Source: QHWK01 sp035315685 (lineage in GTDB: Bacteria; Acidobacteriota; Vicinamibacteria; Vicinamibacterales; CAVVIG01). From it: a DNA stretch of 10,872 nucleotides. Location: positions 1-10,872 of the forward strand of contig DATFXR010000498.1 of the NCBI GenBank assembly GCA_035315685.1, in the 5' to 3' direction. The notes beneath the pieces were generated by a model. That model was not told the DNA's origin and did not search any database. It saw nothing but the letters and a program-made list of their open reading frames with translations. A program made the position numbers and the translations under genes. This document shows, in pieces, positions 1 to 6,268 of the stretch. The first letter of the stretch is position 1. Every line of letters begins with the position of its first letter.

Positions 1-1
1 G

Positions 2-1288
2 GTCCTTGCGGTCGGGCTGTCGGCGCAAACGCAGCCACCCGCACCGTCCACTCCGCCCGCGAATCAGGCGGCGCAGGAGAAACCGACCTTCAGAGTGACG
101 GTCGATCTCGTCACGAACGACATCATCGTCCGCGACGACAAAGGCAACTTCATTCCCGACCTGAAGAAGGAAGAATTCGAAATCTTCGAAGACGGCGTCA
201 AGCAGGACATCGCCTCGATGACCGTTGTCACGGGCGGCCGCGTCACGAACGTGCTCGCGCCACCGCCGCCGCCGCCGCCTGAAGGGATCATCCTGCCAGC
301 GACGAAACCGCGGAACGACGTGTCAGGTCGCATCTTCCTGTTCTTCGTCGACGATCTCCATCTGCAGTTCCACAACACCGGTCGCGTGCGCGAGCTGTTC
401 AAGAAGATCTCGAAGGAGCTCGTCCACGACGGCGACATGTTCGGCATCGTCTCGAGCGGCCCCTCGTCCATCGCGGTCGACATGACCTACGACCGGTCGC
501 GACTCGACGAAGCGATCAAGAAGATCGCGGGCAACGAGCTCAAGCCGACCGACATCATCAACGGGCCATCCGGCGCGGAGGGTCCGAGCGAGGTGCGCTA
601 CCGCGCCCACGTCGCGTTCTCGACGGTGAACGATCTGCTGAACAACCTGGAGTCGGTGCACAACCGCCGCAAGGCGCTCGTCTACGTCAGCGACGGCTAC
701 GACTTCAATCCGTTCCAGGACGCGCGCCTCGGTCTGATGGATCCGAACTCGCCGTTTGCGCAGAACGAATTCGCACGCACGCAGAACCAGATGGCCCAGC
801 AGAACAGCGACGGGTCGTCGCCGCAGACCGATCCGATGGCCAATCAGCAGAAGCAGAGCGAGACTTTCGCTGACGCCGATCTCGCGCGCGAGCTCGGCGA
901 ACTGACGCGCCAGGCGAATCGCTCCAACGTGACGATGTACACGATCGATCCGCGTGGGTTGGTGGGGATGGGCGACATCGACGAGCAGGTCGATCCCCAG
1001 CAGTGGAACGAGTTCGTGCGCAAGTCGCAGGACAGTCTGCGCGTCATTGCCGAAGAAACCGGCGGCATCGCGGTCGTCAACCAGAACGACTTCAGCAAGG
1101 CGCTGAAGCGCATCGACGCCGAGACGAGCGACTATTACGTGCTGGGCTACTACTCGAAGAATCCGGATCCGACCAGGCGGCGCCGTCAGGTAGAAGTGAA
1201 GCTCACGCGCAAGAACGCGAACGCCTGGTTCCGCAAGGAATATGTGCTGAAGCCGCCGCCGAAGCCGACCGACTCCACGAAGAAGTGA
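2..1288 (+). CDS. VWFA-related acidobacterial secreted protein, 5' end missing
   Basis: The reading frame is open from the first complete codon at the left edge, so the start lies outside the window. The first residues (VLAVGLSAQTQ) look like the end of a signal peptide, followed by a Pro/Ala/Gln-rich stretch. Next comes the N-terminal domain usual in this family (VTVDLVTNDIIVRD, then EEFEIFEDGVKQDI) and a run of seven prolines. The VWA fold begins with a hydrophobic strand ending FFVDDLHLQF, where the metal-site DxSxS signature is replaced by DDLHL. A Gln/Asn-rich insert (about residues 240-285 of the visible part) precedes a second strand TMYTIDPRGLVG. The C-terminal part ETSDYYVLGYYSKNPD is typical of the acidobacterial VWFA-related family. 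The role of that family is not established; protein-protein contacts in the periplasm or at the surface are inferred. The gene ends nine bases before a mirrored heptamer array. Confidence 0.88.
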   Translation, partial: VLAVGLSAQTQPPAPSTPPANQAAQEKPTFRVTVDLVTNDIIVRDDKGNFIPDLKKEEFEIFEDGVKQDIASMTVVTGGRVTNVLAPPPPPPPEGIILPATKPRNDVSGRIFLFFVDDLHLQFHNTGRVRELFKKISKELVHDGDMFGIVSSGPSSIAVDMTYDRSRLDEAIKKIAGNELKPTDIINGPSGAEGPSEVRYRAHVAFSTVNDLLNNLESVHNRRKALVYVSDGYDFNPFQDARLGLMDPNSPFAQNEFARTQNQMAQQNSDGSSPQTDPMANQQKQSETFADADLARELGELTRQANRSNVTMYTIDPRGLVGMGDIDEQVDPQQWNEFVRKSQDSLRVIAEETGGIAVVNQNDFSKALKRIDAETSDYYVLGYYSKNPDPTRRRRQVEVKLTRKNANAWFRKEYVLKPPPKPTDSTKK

Positions 1289-1296
1289 CCTGTCGT

Positions 1297-1371
1297 AGGG
1301 CTGATGGCTGATGGCAAGGGTTCCATTTGCCCTTGAACCTTAGCCATCAGCCCTCAGCCATTAGCCATTTT
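1297..1371. terminator. Mirrored heptamer array between convergent genes, probable terminator
   Basis: The left arm holds the words GGGCTGA, TGGCTGA, TGGCAAG. The right arm holds their near complements TTAGCCA, TCAGCCC, TCAGCCA, TTAGCCA. A 13-bp perfect stem joins 1297-1309 (AGGGCTGATGGCT) to 1342-1354, and CAAGGG/CCCTTG can pair inside the loop. In a shifted register TGGCTGATGGC (1305-1315) pairs with GCCATTAGCCA (1357-1367) with one G-U pair, directly followed by TTTT, which is the form of an intrinsic terminator for the plus-strand VWA gene. The right arm also encodes the last codons and stop of the minus-strand methyltransferase. Confidence 0.55.
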
Positions 1372-2271
1372 CGCGCGCACCCGCAGTCCCGCCTTCGCCA
1401 TCCGCGGTTTCTTGAGCGCTTCCAGTCTCGCGACGGCTTCGTTGAGATAAGCCTCGTCGATGTCGCAGCCGATGAACTCGGCGATGCCGAGGCGCGCGCA
1501 GGCGACGGCGGTGCTGCCGAGGCCGTTGAACGGGTCCATCACGCGCGCGACGCGCGACAGGCCATGGAGCCGCAAGCAGTGCTCCGGCAGCTTCGACGGA
1601 AACGTCGCCGGGTGCGGCCGGTCGCGGTCGCGCCGCTGAATCGTTTCGTACGGGATGAACCAGGTGTTGCCGCGGCAGCGCAGGCCGTCGGCCGCCTTCG
1701 TCCAGCGGGCGATGTTCGACTGATCCTGGTAGGGCACGCCGAGCGCGAGACGATCGAGCTGCGTATCGCCGTTCCGCGTCAGGTGAAAGACGAACTCGTG
1801 GCAGTCGTTCAGAAAGCGATCGCTGTTGATCGGCTTGTAGTGGCCGACCGCCAGGTCGCGCGTGAGTCCGGCGGCCACGCCCGCCGACTCGCGATCGATG
1901 GCGATCGACTTGATCCAGTGGACGATGTTCTGGAGCCGCAGGTGCGGGCGGGCGATCTGCACGACGTCCAGCGCGGTCCACGGGTCGGTCGGCTTGGCGC
2001 CGACGTTCAAAAACAGCGACCCGTCCGGCCGCAGCACGCGGGCAGCCGCGCCAATCCAGATGTTCGTCCACTCGAGGTAGTCCGCGCCCGACAGCGTGTC
2101 CTGATATCGGTTGTACGCGATGCCGAGGTTGTAGGGCGGAGACGTGACGATGACGTCGATGCTATGCGGGTCGAGCCGGTTGAGCACGTCAACGCAGTCG
2201 CCGAGGTGGAAATGCGCAGATTTTCCCGGTCCGATTACGACGGTTTTATACGGCTTCAGGATTACTGACAC
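1354..2271 (-). CDS. Solitary beta-class DNA methyltransferase, probably N4-cytosine
   Basis: This 305-residue protein carries the N6/N4 DNA methyltransferase fold with catalytic motif IV (TSPPYNLG, residues 43-50) before the S-adenosylmethionine motif I (DPFNGLGST, residues 246-254), the order that defines the beta class. Asp270 in FIGCDIDEAY fits the ribose-binding acidic residue that follows. SPPY is the form usual in N4-cytosine enzymes, while N6-adenine enzymes mostly have DPPY, so m4C is favoured but not proven. The middle (residues about 120-220) would hold target recognition. No restriction enzyme is visible beside it, so it looks like an orphan enzyme. The start is GTG; an in-frame stop lies two codons upstream, and AGGG sits only about two bases before the start, so initiation may be weak or slightly further in. 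The last four codons and stop lie inside the heptamer array. A small gene lies 67 bases upstream on the same strand. Confidence 0.88.
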   Translation of the reverse strand: MSVILKPYKTVVIGPGKSAHFHLGDCVDVLNRLDPHSIDVIVTSPPYNLGIAYNRYQDTLSGADYLEWTNIWIGAAARVLRPDGSLFLNVGAKPTDPWTALDVVQIARPHLRLQNIVHWIKSIAIDRESAGVAAGLTRDLAVGHYKPINSDRFLNDCHEFVFHLTRNGDTQLDRLALGVPYQDQSNIARWTKAADGLRCRGNTWFIPYETIQRRDRDRPHPATFPSKLPEHCLRLHGLSRVARVMDPFNGLGSTAVACARLGIAEFIGCDIDEAYLNEAVARLEALKKPRMAKAGLRVRAKMANG

Positions 2272-2338
2272 GCCCTAATTTCGGCGCGTCGGTACAAATG
2301 CGTTAGGGGTAGTGGTCCGGAGGGTCAACCGGCCGCGG

Positions 2339-2557
2339 TCAGGACGCCTTGGTCGCGAGGCCGGCGATACCGAATGGCGCCGTTGAGGCGTGACGCTCCG
2401 CTGCGATCGTGTGGTTCCGGCGATGACCTTGACTGCCGCACGCCTTGCCCTTTTCCTCGACGTAGCTGATCTCGCGGCTGGTCGCCACTTCGCGATAGCG
2501 TCCCACGACGCAGCCGCATCCGAGTGTCGTGAACCCCAGGAGCCGAACCAGACTCAT
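2339..2557 (-). CDS. Small conserved-looking hypothetical protein, 72 residues
   Basis: I cannot name a function. The ATG start is supported by GGAGGA four bases upstream (2561-2566), a strong ribosome-binding site. The protein opens with a short hydrophobic stretch containing two close cysteines (LLGFTTLGCGCVVG), then a polar segment YREVATSREISYVEEKGKAC, a third cysteine, and an H-RR-NH cluster (GHRRNHT). The pattern of charged and aromatic residues looks like a folded domain, and I have the impression of similar small acidobacterial proteins, without being able to check. LGC resembles a lipobox only loosely (Thr at -3), and the hydrophobic stretch is short for a signal peptide. The cysteines and histidines could bind metal; this is a guess. 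It lies 67 bases upstream of the methyltransferase on the same strand and could be cotranscribed. The AT-rich patch at 2581-2590 is the most likely place for a promoter. Confidence 0.6.
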   Translation of the reverse strand: MSLVRLLGFTTLGCGCVVGRYREVATSREISYVEEKGKACGSQGHRRNHTIAAERHASTAPFGIAGLATKAS

Positions 2558-2635
2558 CGCGTCCTCCAATCGAAGCCGAGCAATATGTATGCCGCACGCT
2601 TCGCGGCCGCCTCTGAATCGACCACGTGGACATGA

Positions 2636-2712
2636 GGTCGCGATCAGATCGCGATCGGGTCATGGTCCGATCGCGATCAGGTCGTGATCGCGTAGTGATC
2701 GGATCGCGACCG
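2636..2712. repeat. Seven-unit 11-bp tandem array rich in GATC and TCGCGA
   Basis: Seven consecutive 11-base units can be read: GGTCGCGATCA, GATCGCGATCG, GGTCATGGTCC, GATCGCGATCA, GGTCGTGATCG, CGTAGTGATCG, GATCGCGACCG. The core GATCGCGATC is itself a palindrome. TCGCGA occurs at 2638, 2649, 2671 and 2704, that is at steps of 11, 22 and 33 bases, so the sites recur about once per helical turn. GATC occurs eight times between 2642 and 2705. GATCGCGATCGG (2647-2658) and CCGATCGCGATC (2667-2678) form a perfect 12-bp inverted repeat with an eight-base loop. Because 11 is not a multiple of three and both strands stay open, the array is not likely to be coding. It lies 79 bases upstream of the small gene that precedes the methyltransferase. 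Confidence 0.85.
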
Positions 2713-2920
2713 GGTGTTTTTGCCGAGCGATCCCCGCACTCATTGCGTGAAAGCGACCAGCTCACCTCGCCGCGCGTGCGACGCTCCTTTACTTATCGGC
2801 TTCAACGCGTCATGAGCCGCGCCCGAACATCTTCAGATCTTTGGAGGGAAAAACATTCGCGTGGATTTGTCGTCGGCTCCGAGCGGCCGGCCGCGGCTCC
2901 GAGGAATGCGCGCAGATGGA
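2713..2920. other. Non-coding spacer without recognised feature
   Basis: I see no gene here. Open frames on both strands lack a credible start or a protein-like composition. The only structure I noticed is a 12-base perfect palindrome GCGGCCGGCCGC at 2883-2894 flanked by a direct repeat GGCTCCGAG. GGAGG at 2842-2846 is followed by a short GTG frame that runs into the terminator hairpin and the heptamer array, so I do not call it. Confidence 0.5.
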
Positions 2921-2962
2921 CAAAAAGAAAGGCCGGCGCCCGGTCTCCCGGAACGGCCGGCC
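2921..2962 (-). terminator. Rho-independent terminator of the TonB-dependent receptor gene
   Basis: Read on the minus strand, GCCGGCC/GGCCGGC arms (2956-2962 and 2931-2937) form a seven-pair stem. An inner four-pair CCGG/CCGG stem (2948-2951 with 2940-2943) closes a TCTC-type loop. The hairpin is directly followed by the T-tract TTTCTTTTTG (complement of 2921-2930). There is no T-tract on the plus-strand side, so it acts for minus-strand transcripts, and the receptor gene ending about 95 bases upstream is the only candidate. Confidence 0.8.
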
Positions 2963-2978
2963 TCATGGAATCGCAGTC

Positions 2979-3045
2979 GGGGCTGGGTGCTAGGGGCTCG
3001 GGGCTAGCGGTTACTCACCGCGGCCAGCCCCTGGCCCCGAGCCCC
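2979..3045. repeat. Mirrored heptamer array at the 3' end of the receptor gene
   Basis: The plus strand reads GGGGCTG, GGTGCTA, GGGGCTC, GGGGCTA on the left and complementary words on the right. GGGGCTCGGGGC (2993-3004) and GCCCCGAGCCCC (3034-3045) form a perfect 12-bp stem, with an inner GCGGT/ACCGC stem (3007-3011, 3017-3021). The left arm also has four G runs with short loops (2979-2982, 2985-2987, 2993-2996, 3000-3003), which fits a G-quadruplex on the plus strand. It starts about eleven bases after the receptor stop codon. Confidence 0.75.
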
Positions 3046-3056
3046 AAACCGGGTCT

Positions 3057-6000
3057 TTAGAAGTCGAACTTGAATCCGATCTTCAGCACGCGCGGCGCCA
3101 CGATTTCCTGCACGCGGCCGAAGTAGGACGTCGTCAACCGCGCAGCATCGAAGGCGGCCTGGCTGACGAATCCCTGCGTGAGCGAGCCATAGCTCGTCGT
3201 CGCCGCCGCCTGGCCCGCGCTCGAGTTGAGCACGTTGTGCAATTCGGCGACGAACGCCGCGCGATGGCCGCTGCCGAAGCGGAAGCCCTTGTCGGCGCGC
3301 AGCGACAGCAGGTTGAGGAAGTCGGCGCGATAGGTCCCGCGCGGATCGACCGCGATGTTGCGCGAACCCTGCGCGAAGGGGACGGTCAACGTGCGGTCAT
3401 ACGGCAAGCCGCTCAGCGCCTGGTAGTTCGCGCCGATGTTGATCCCGTACGCGGCCTGATAGCTGCCGAGCAGCTTGAAGGCGTGGGGCTGGTCGTTCCC
3501 TCCGCGTCCCTGGCCGGGGCCTGCGCCCAGGTCGATCAGGTTGTTCGGGTTGGTGAAGTCGTAGACGTTGCGCGTCGCCGTGCCGTTCGTGTTGATGCCC
3601 GTCTGAATGCCGTCCAGCCGCGACCACACGTACGAACCCTGCATCTGCCAGCGGTTCGACATCCGCTTGGTGACTGACACTTCCACCGCTTTGTAGCGCT
3701 GAGTGCAATCCACCGTGACGTTGTTGCCGCAGTTGGTGTGGAAGAACGTGTCCTTACCCACGTACTGCGGCTTGACGTCGTAGAGCGTCAGCGTGCGATC
3801 GTCTCCCGTGCCGCGGAGATTGTCCGGGCCGAAGTCGGTGACGACTCGCGTCGGCTGGTAGACGGTGCTGGCCACCTGATCGCAGGGCAGGCCATAGCAG
3901 TTCTGGTCCGTCGTCGCATCGCGGAACCACCGCTGGATCCAGTCGGCGTTGAACGACCAGTCCGACGCCAGCTCGCGCTGGTACGCGAACATGATCTCGT
4001 CGTTCTTCGGATCGCGGAGGTTTGGATCAATCGCGTTCGCCTTAGGTACGAACTGGCTCTTCAGCACGCCGAGCTCGTTGGGATCGACCTTGCCGTTGTT
4101 GTTCAGATCACCGAGGAACGACCAGGTCTGGACGCCGCCAGTCTGGATCGAGTTCGGGTTGATGCTGGAGTACTCGGTCGTGTACATCGACTCGAAGTAG
4201 CGGCTGTAGCTCGCCTTCGCGACGTTCTTGCCGTCCTCCGTGATCTTGTAGACGATGCCGGTGCGCGGTGCCAGCGTGTTCCAGCTGTAGCCCGGGTCGA
4301 CCGCCGCGTAGTTGGTCACCGGGAACCACTTGCCACCGCCGCCGGTCTGCTCGGGGATCGAGCCGTCGTAGTACGACCAACGCAGGCCGAGGTTCAACGT
4401 GACGCGCGAATAGCTGGCGCGATCCTGTACGAACGCCGCGAAGTTCCGCATCTTCGTTTTCTGCGTCAGCGGCGTGTTGTAAAGGAACACTTCCGCCGCC
4501 GGCGTGTAGCAGCCGCTGCGGACCGTGAGTGTGCAGTTTGCCGTGCTGTTGTAGCGGATGCGGGTGTCGTCGAAGACGATGAACCCATCGGTGCCAGTCG
4601 GCGTCCACCAGTTCTCGAAGCCGGTCTTCAACTGGTGGCTGGCGCCGAGGAACCCGTCAAGGTAGCGGGTCAGGCCGATGTTGGTCTGGTGGCGATACGC
4701 GTCGCGAAAGCGTTCGCCCGTCGGCTCGGGCCCGTCGATGTAGACGCCGGACGCAATGTTGAAGGTCGCCGGGAACTGCTGGCTCGCCGGCAGCGCGTTG
4801 AACTCGTCGGACCACGTGCTCGGCCAGTGCATGTGGAAATACGTCGATGACACTTCGAGGAACGTGTTCTGGCTGAATACCGAGGTCCAGTTCGCGTTGA
4901 TCAGGTTCTTCGGCGACTCCTGGTGCAGCGTGCCCTGCGGCACCGGCTGGTTAACGCCAGCGTTGCGGTTCGGCTGGAACTTCCGGTTGTAGGTCCAGAA
5001 GGCCGACACCTGGTTGTTCTTGTTGATCTGATACTTGCCGCTGGTCGTGTAGTTGCGCAGGTTCGAGTCGAACGGGTTGGTCAGACTGCCATCGGGGTTC
5101 ACGATCGTGTAGGACGGCGTCGCTTCGACGGTGCTGTAGTTGCGGAACGATCCGAACCACCACAGCTTGTCCTTGACGAACGGGCCACCCGCGTCGGCGT
5201 TGAAGTCGTTCAGGTTGCGCAGCGTGGGATCGGTGATCCCCTGCGCGCGCAGTTCGTCGGTGATGTTGTTGCCGGTGAAGTGATCCCAGTAGCCTTTGCC
5301 GGTGATGCTCCACGCGGCGCTGCCCTTGAGCGTGTTGCCGCCGGACTTCGGGATGACGTTGATGTTGGCGCCGCCGCCGCCGCCGACCTCAGCGCCCATC
5401 GCCGCGGTGTCGACCGAGATCTCCTCAGCCGATCCGAAGTCCATGTAGTACATAGAGCCGTAGTTCTGCGGCGTGTCCGCCGTGACGCCGTAGTAATTCA
5501 GGTTGTAGTTGCTCGCGCCGTGCGCGACCATGCCGGTGGACGTCGCCGCGTTCAGTCCGCCCGGATCCTGACGGCCCATCGTCATGCCGGGAAGAACCGT
5601 CGTCGATCCGAAGATGGTGCGCGACGTGGGCACGGCCGTCAGGATCTCCTGCGACAGACGTGCGCCGATCTTGGTGTTCTCGACGTCGACGGTCGGCGCC
5701 TGGCCGCTCACCGTGACGGTTTCCTGCAGCGACGCGAGCTTCATCGACGCGTCGACCGTGATCGTCTGCCGCACCGGGACCACGATGCCTTCGCGCACGA
5801 GCGGCGTGAAACCGGCCAGTTCGAATTTCAACGTATAAGTGCCAGAGTTGACAGCGGGGAAGCGATAGCGTCCCTGCTCGTTGCTGACCGCGGTTGGCGA
5901 GCCCATCGCGGCCGGTCCGGTCAACGTCACGGTGACGCCGGGCAACACTCCGCCCTGATCGTCGGTGACCTTACCTACCAGCTCGCCGAATGTCTGGCCG

Positions 6001-6080
6001 GTCTGCGCCAACGCCGGTGAAAGACCGAGCGTCGCCACGATCGCCAGCGCGGCGAACGCTCGAGAGATCGTACGTGTCAA
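3057..6080 (-). CDS. TonB-dependent receptor, Oar-like, with carboxypeptidase-regulatory-like N-terminus
   Basis: An outer-membrane receptor that should import or bind a large substrate using TonB energy; the substrate cannot be read from the sequence. I place the start at TTG 6080-6078 because AGGAGG (6087-6092) lies six bases upstream and the frame then opens directly with a signal peptide (MTRTISRAFAALAIVATLGL, cleavage after ALA, residue 25). This gives 1007 residues, usual for acidobacterial members. Residues about 34-118 form the beta-sandwich domain (GKVTDDQGGVLPGVTVTLTG, GRYRFPAVNSGTYTLKFELAGF). The plug follows, with QETVTVSGQAPTVDVENTK and GANINVIPKSGGN. The rest is a beta-barrel ending VLKIGFKFDF, with the terminal Phe expected for outer-membrane assembly. 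Residues 658-669 (DLNNNGKVDPNE) match an EF-hand calcium loop. Three close Cys pairs (near residues 517-526, 727-732, 782-790) suggest disulfides in surface loops. The gene is divergent from the M20 peptidase and ends at a terminator. Confidence 0.92.
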   Translation of the reverse strand: MTRTISRAFAALAIVATLGLSPALAQTGQTFGELVGKVTDDQGGVLPGVTVTLTGPAAMGSPTAVSNEQGRYRFPAVNSGTYTLKFELAGFTPLVREGIVVPVRQTITVDASMKLASLQETVTVSGQAPTVDVENTKIGARLSQEILTAVPTSRTIFGSTTVLPGMTMGRQDPGGLNAATSTGMVAHGASNYNLNYYGVTADTPQNYGSMYYMDFGSAEEISVDTAAMGAEVGGGGGANINVIPKSGGNTLKGSAAWSITGKGYWDHFTGNNITDELRAQGITDPTLRNLNDFNADAGGPFVKDKLWWFGSFRNYSTVEATPSYTIVNPDGSLTNPFDSNLRNYTTSGKYQINKNNQVSAFWTYNRKFQPNRNAGVNQPVPQGTLHQESPKNLINANWTSVFSQNTFLEVSSTYFHMHWPSTWSDEFNALPASQQFPATFNIASGVYIDGPEPTGERFRDAYRHQTNIGLTRYLDGFLGASHQLKTGFENWWTPTGTDGFIVFDDTRIRYNSTANCTLTVRSGCYTPAAEVFLYNTPLTQKTKMRNFAAFVQDRASYSRVTLNLGLRWSYYDGSIPEQTGGGGKWFPVTNYAAVDPGYSWNTLAPRTGIVYKITEDGKNVAKASYSRYFESMYTTEYSSINPNSIQTGGVQTWSFLGDLNNNGKVDPNELGVLKSQFVPKANAIDPNLRDPKNDEIMFAYQRELASDWSFNADWIQRWFRDATTDQNCYGLPCDQVASTVYQPTRVVTDFGPDNLRGTGDDRTLTLYDVKPQYVGKDTFFHTNCGNNVTVDCTQRYKAVEVSVTKRMSNRWQMQGSYVWSRLDGIQTGINTNGTATRNVYDFTNPNNLIDLGAGPGQGRGGNDQPHAFKLLGSYQAAYGINIGANYQALSGLPYDRTLTVPFAQGSRNIAVDPRGTYRADFLNLLSLRADKGFRFGSGHRAAFVAELHNVLNSSAGQAAATTSYGSLTQGFVSQAAFDAARLTTSYFGRVQEIVAPRVLKIGFKFDF

Positions 6081-6086
6081 GGTGAA

Positions 6087-6092
6087 CCTCCT
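6087..6092 (-). promoter_or_regulatory. Ribosome-binding site deciding a TTG start
   Basis: AGGAGG on the minus strand, six bases before TTG. The frame stays open for 36 more codons upstream, but those carry no signal peptide and would bury the true one, so this site sets the start. Confidence 0.8.
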
Positions 6093-6195
6093 GCTGAGTA
6101 CTGGTTGAGTAGTGCCGCCCAGAATACGGCCGTTTACGAGCTTTTTGCGTACGAAAAGTGCGCGTCGCGCCAAGGTGGCGACCGTCAATTCGGCT

Positions 6196-6248
6196 ATTTG
6201 GATAATGGCTGCGCGCGAGCGTGCGTTACCATTCTGAGTTATCCAAAT
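6196..6248. promoter_or_regulatory. 10-bp inverted repeat in the divergent spacer, possible operator pair
   Basis: ATTTGGATAA at 6196-6205 is repeated as its exact complement TTATCCAAAT at 6239-6248. The half-sites are 43 bases apart centre to centre, close to four helical turns, in the 188-base spacer between the receptor and peptidase genes. GATAAT inside the left arm (6201-6206) resembles a -10 element for the peptidase gene, but I see no good -35. Regulatory function is inferred from position and symmetry. Confidence 0.4.
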
Positions 6249-6268
6249 CGAAGTTGTTGGAGGTGGTC

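Noticed and set aside
1354..2271. Part of a restriction-modification system
   Set aside because: No nuclease or specificity subunit is visible on either side; the neighbours are a VWA protein and a small unknown gene.
2636..2712. CRISPR-like array
   Set aside because: Units are 11 bp and contiguous with no spacers, and no cas gene is present.
2636..2712. Replication origin (GATC cluster)
   Set aside because: No DnaA boxes, no AT-rich unwinding region and no dnaA/dnaN/gyrB-type neighbours; GATC density follows from the repeat unit.
2325..2765. Long open frame on the minus strand with RSRSDRDR-like Arg/Asp repeats
   Set aside because: It is the 11-bp palindromic array read as codons; the plus strand gives the same kind of peptide. 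Period 11 is incompatible with a coding repeat, and its 3' part overlaps the better-supported small gene in another frame.
2822..2983. Short plus-strand gene after GGAGG at 2842-2846
   Set aside because: The frame is low-complexity, passes through the receptor terminator hairpin, and ends in the heptamer array.
2626..3060. Plus-strand open frame through the array, terminator and heptamer array
   Set aside because: It runs across a clear terminator hairpin and two repeats, and has no ribosome-binding site or protein-like composition.
3738..6020. Two long plus-strand open frames opposite the receptor gene
   Set aside because: Arg/Val/Ala-rich shadows of a GC-rich gene on the other strand; no domains, and the receptor reading is unambiguous.
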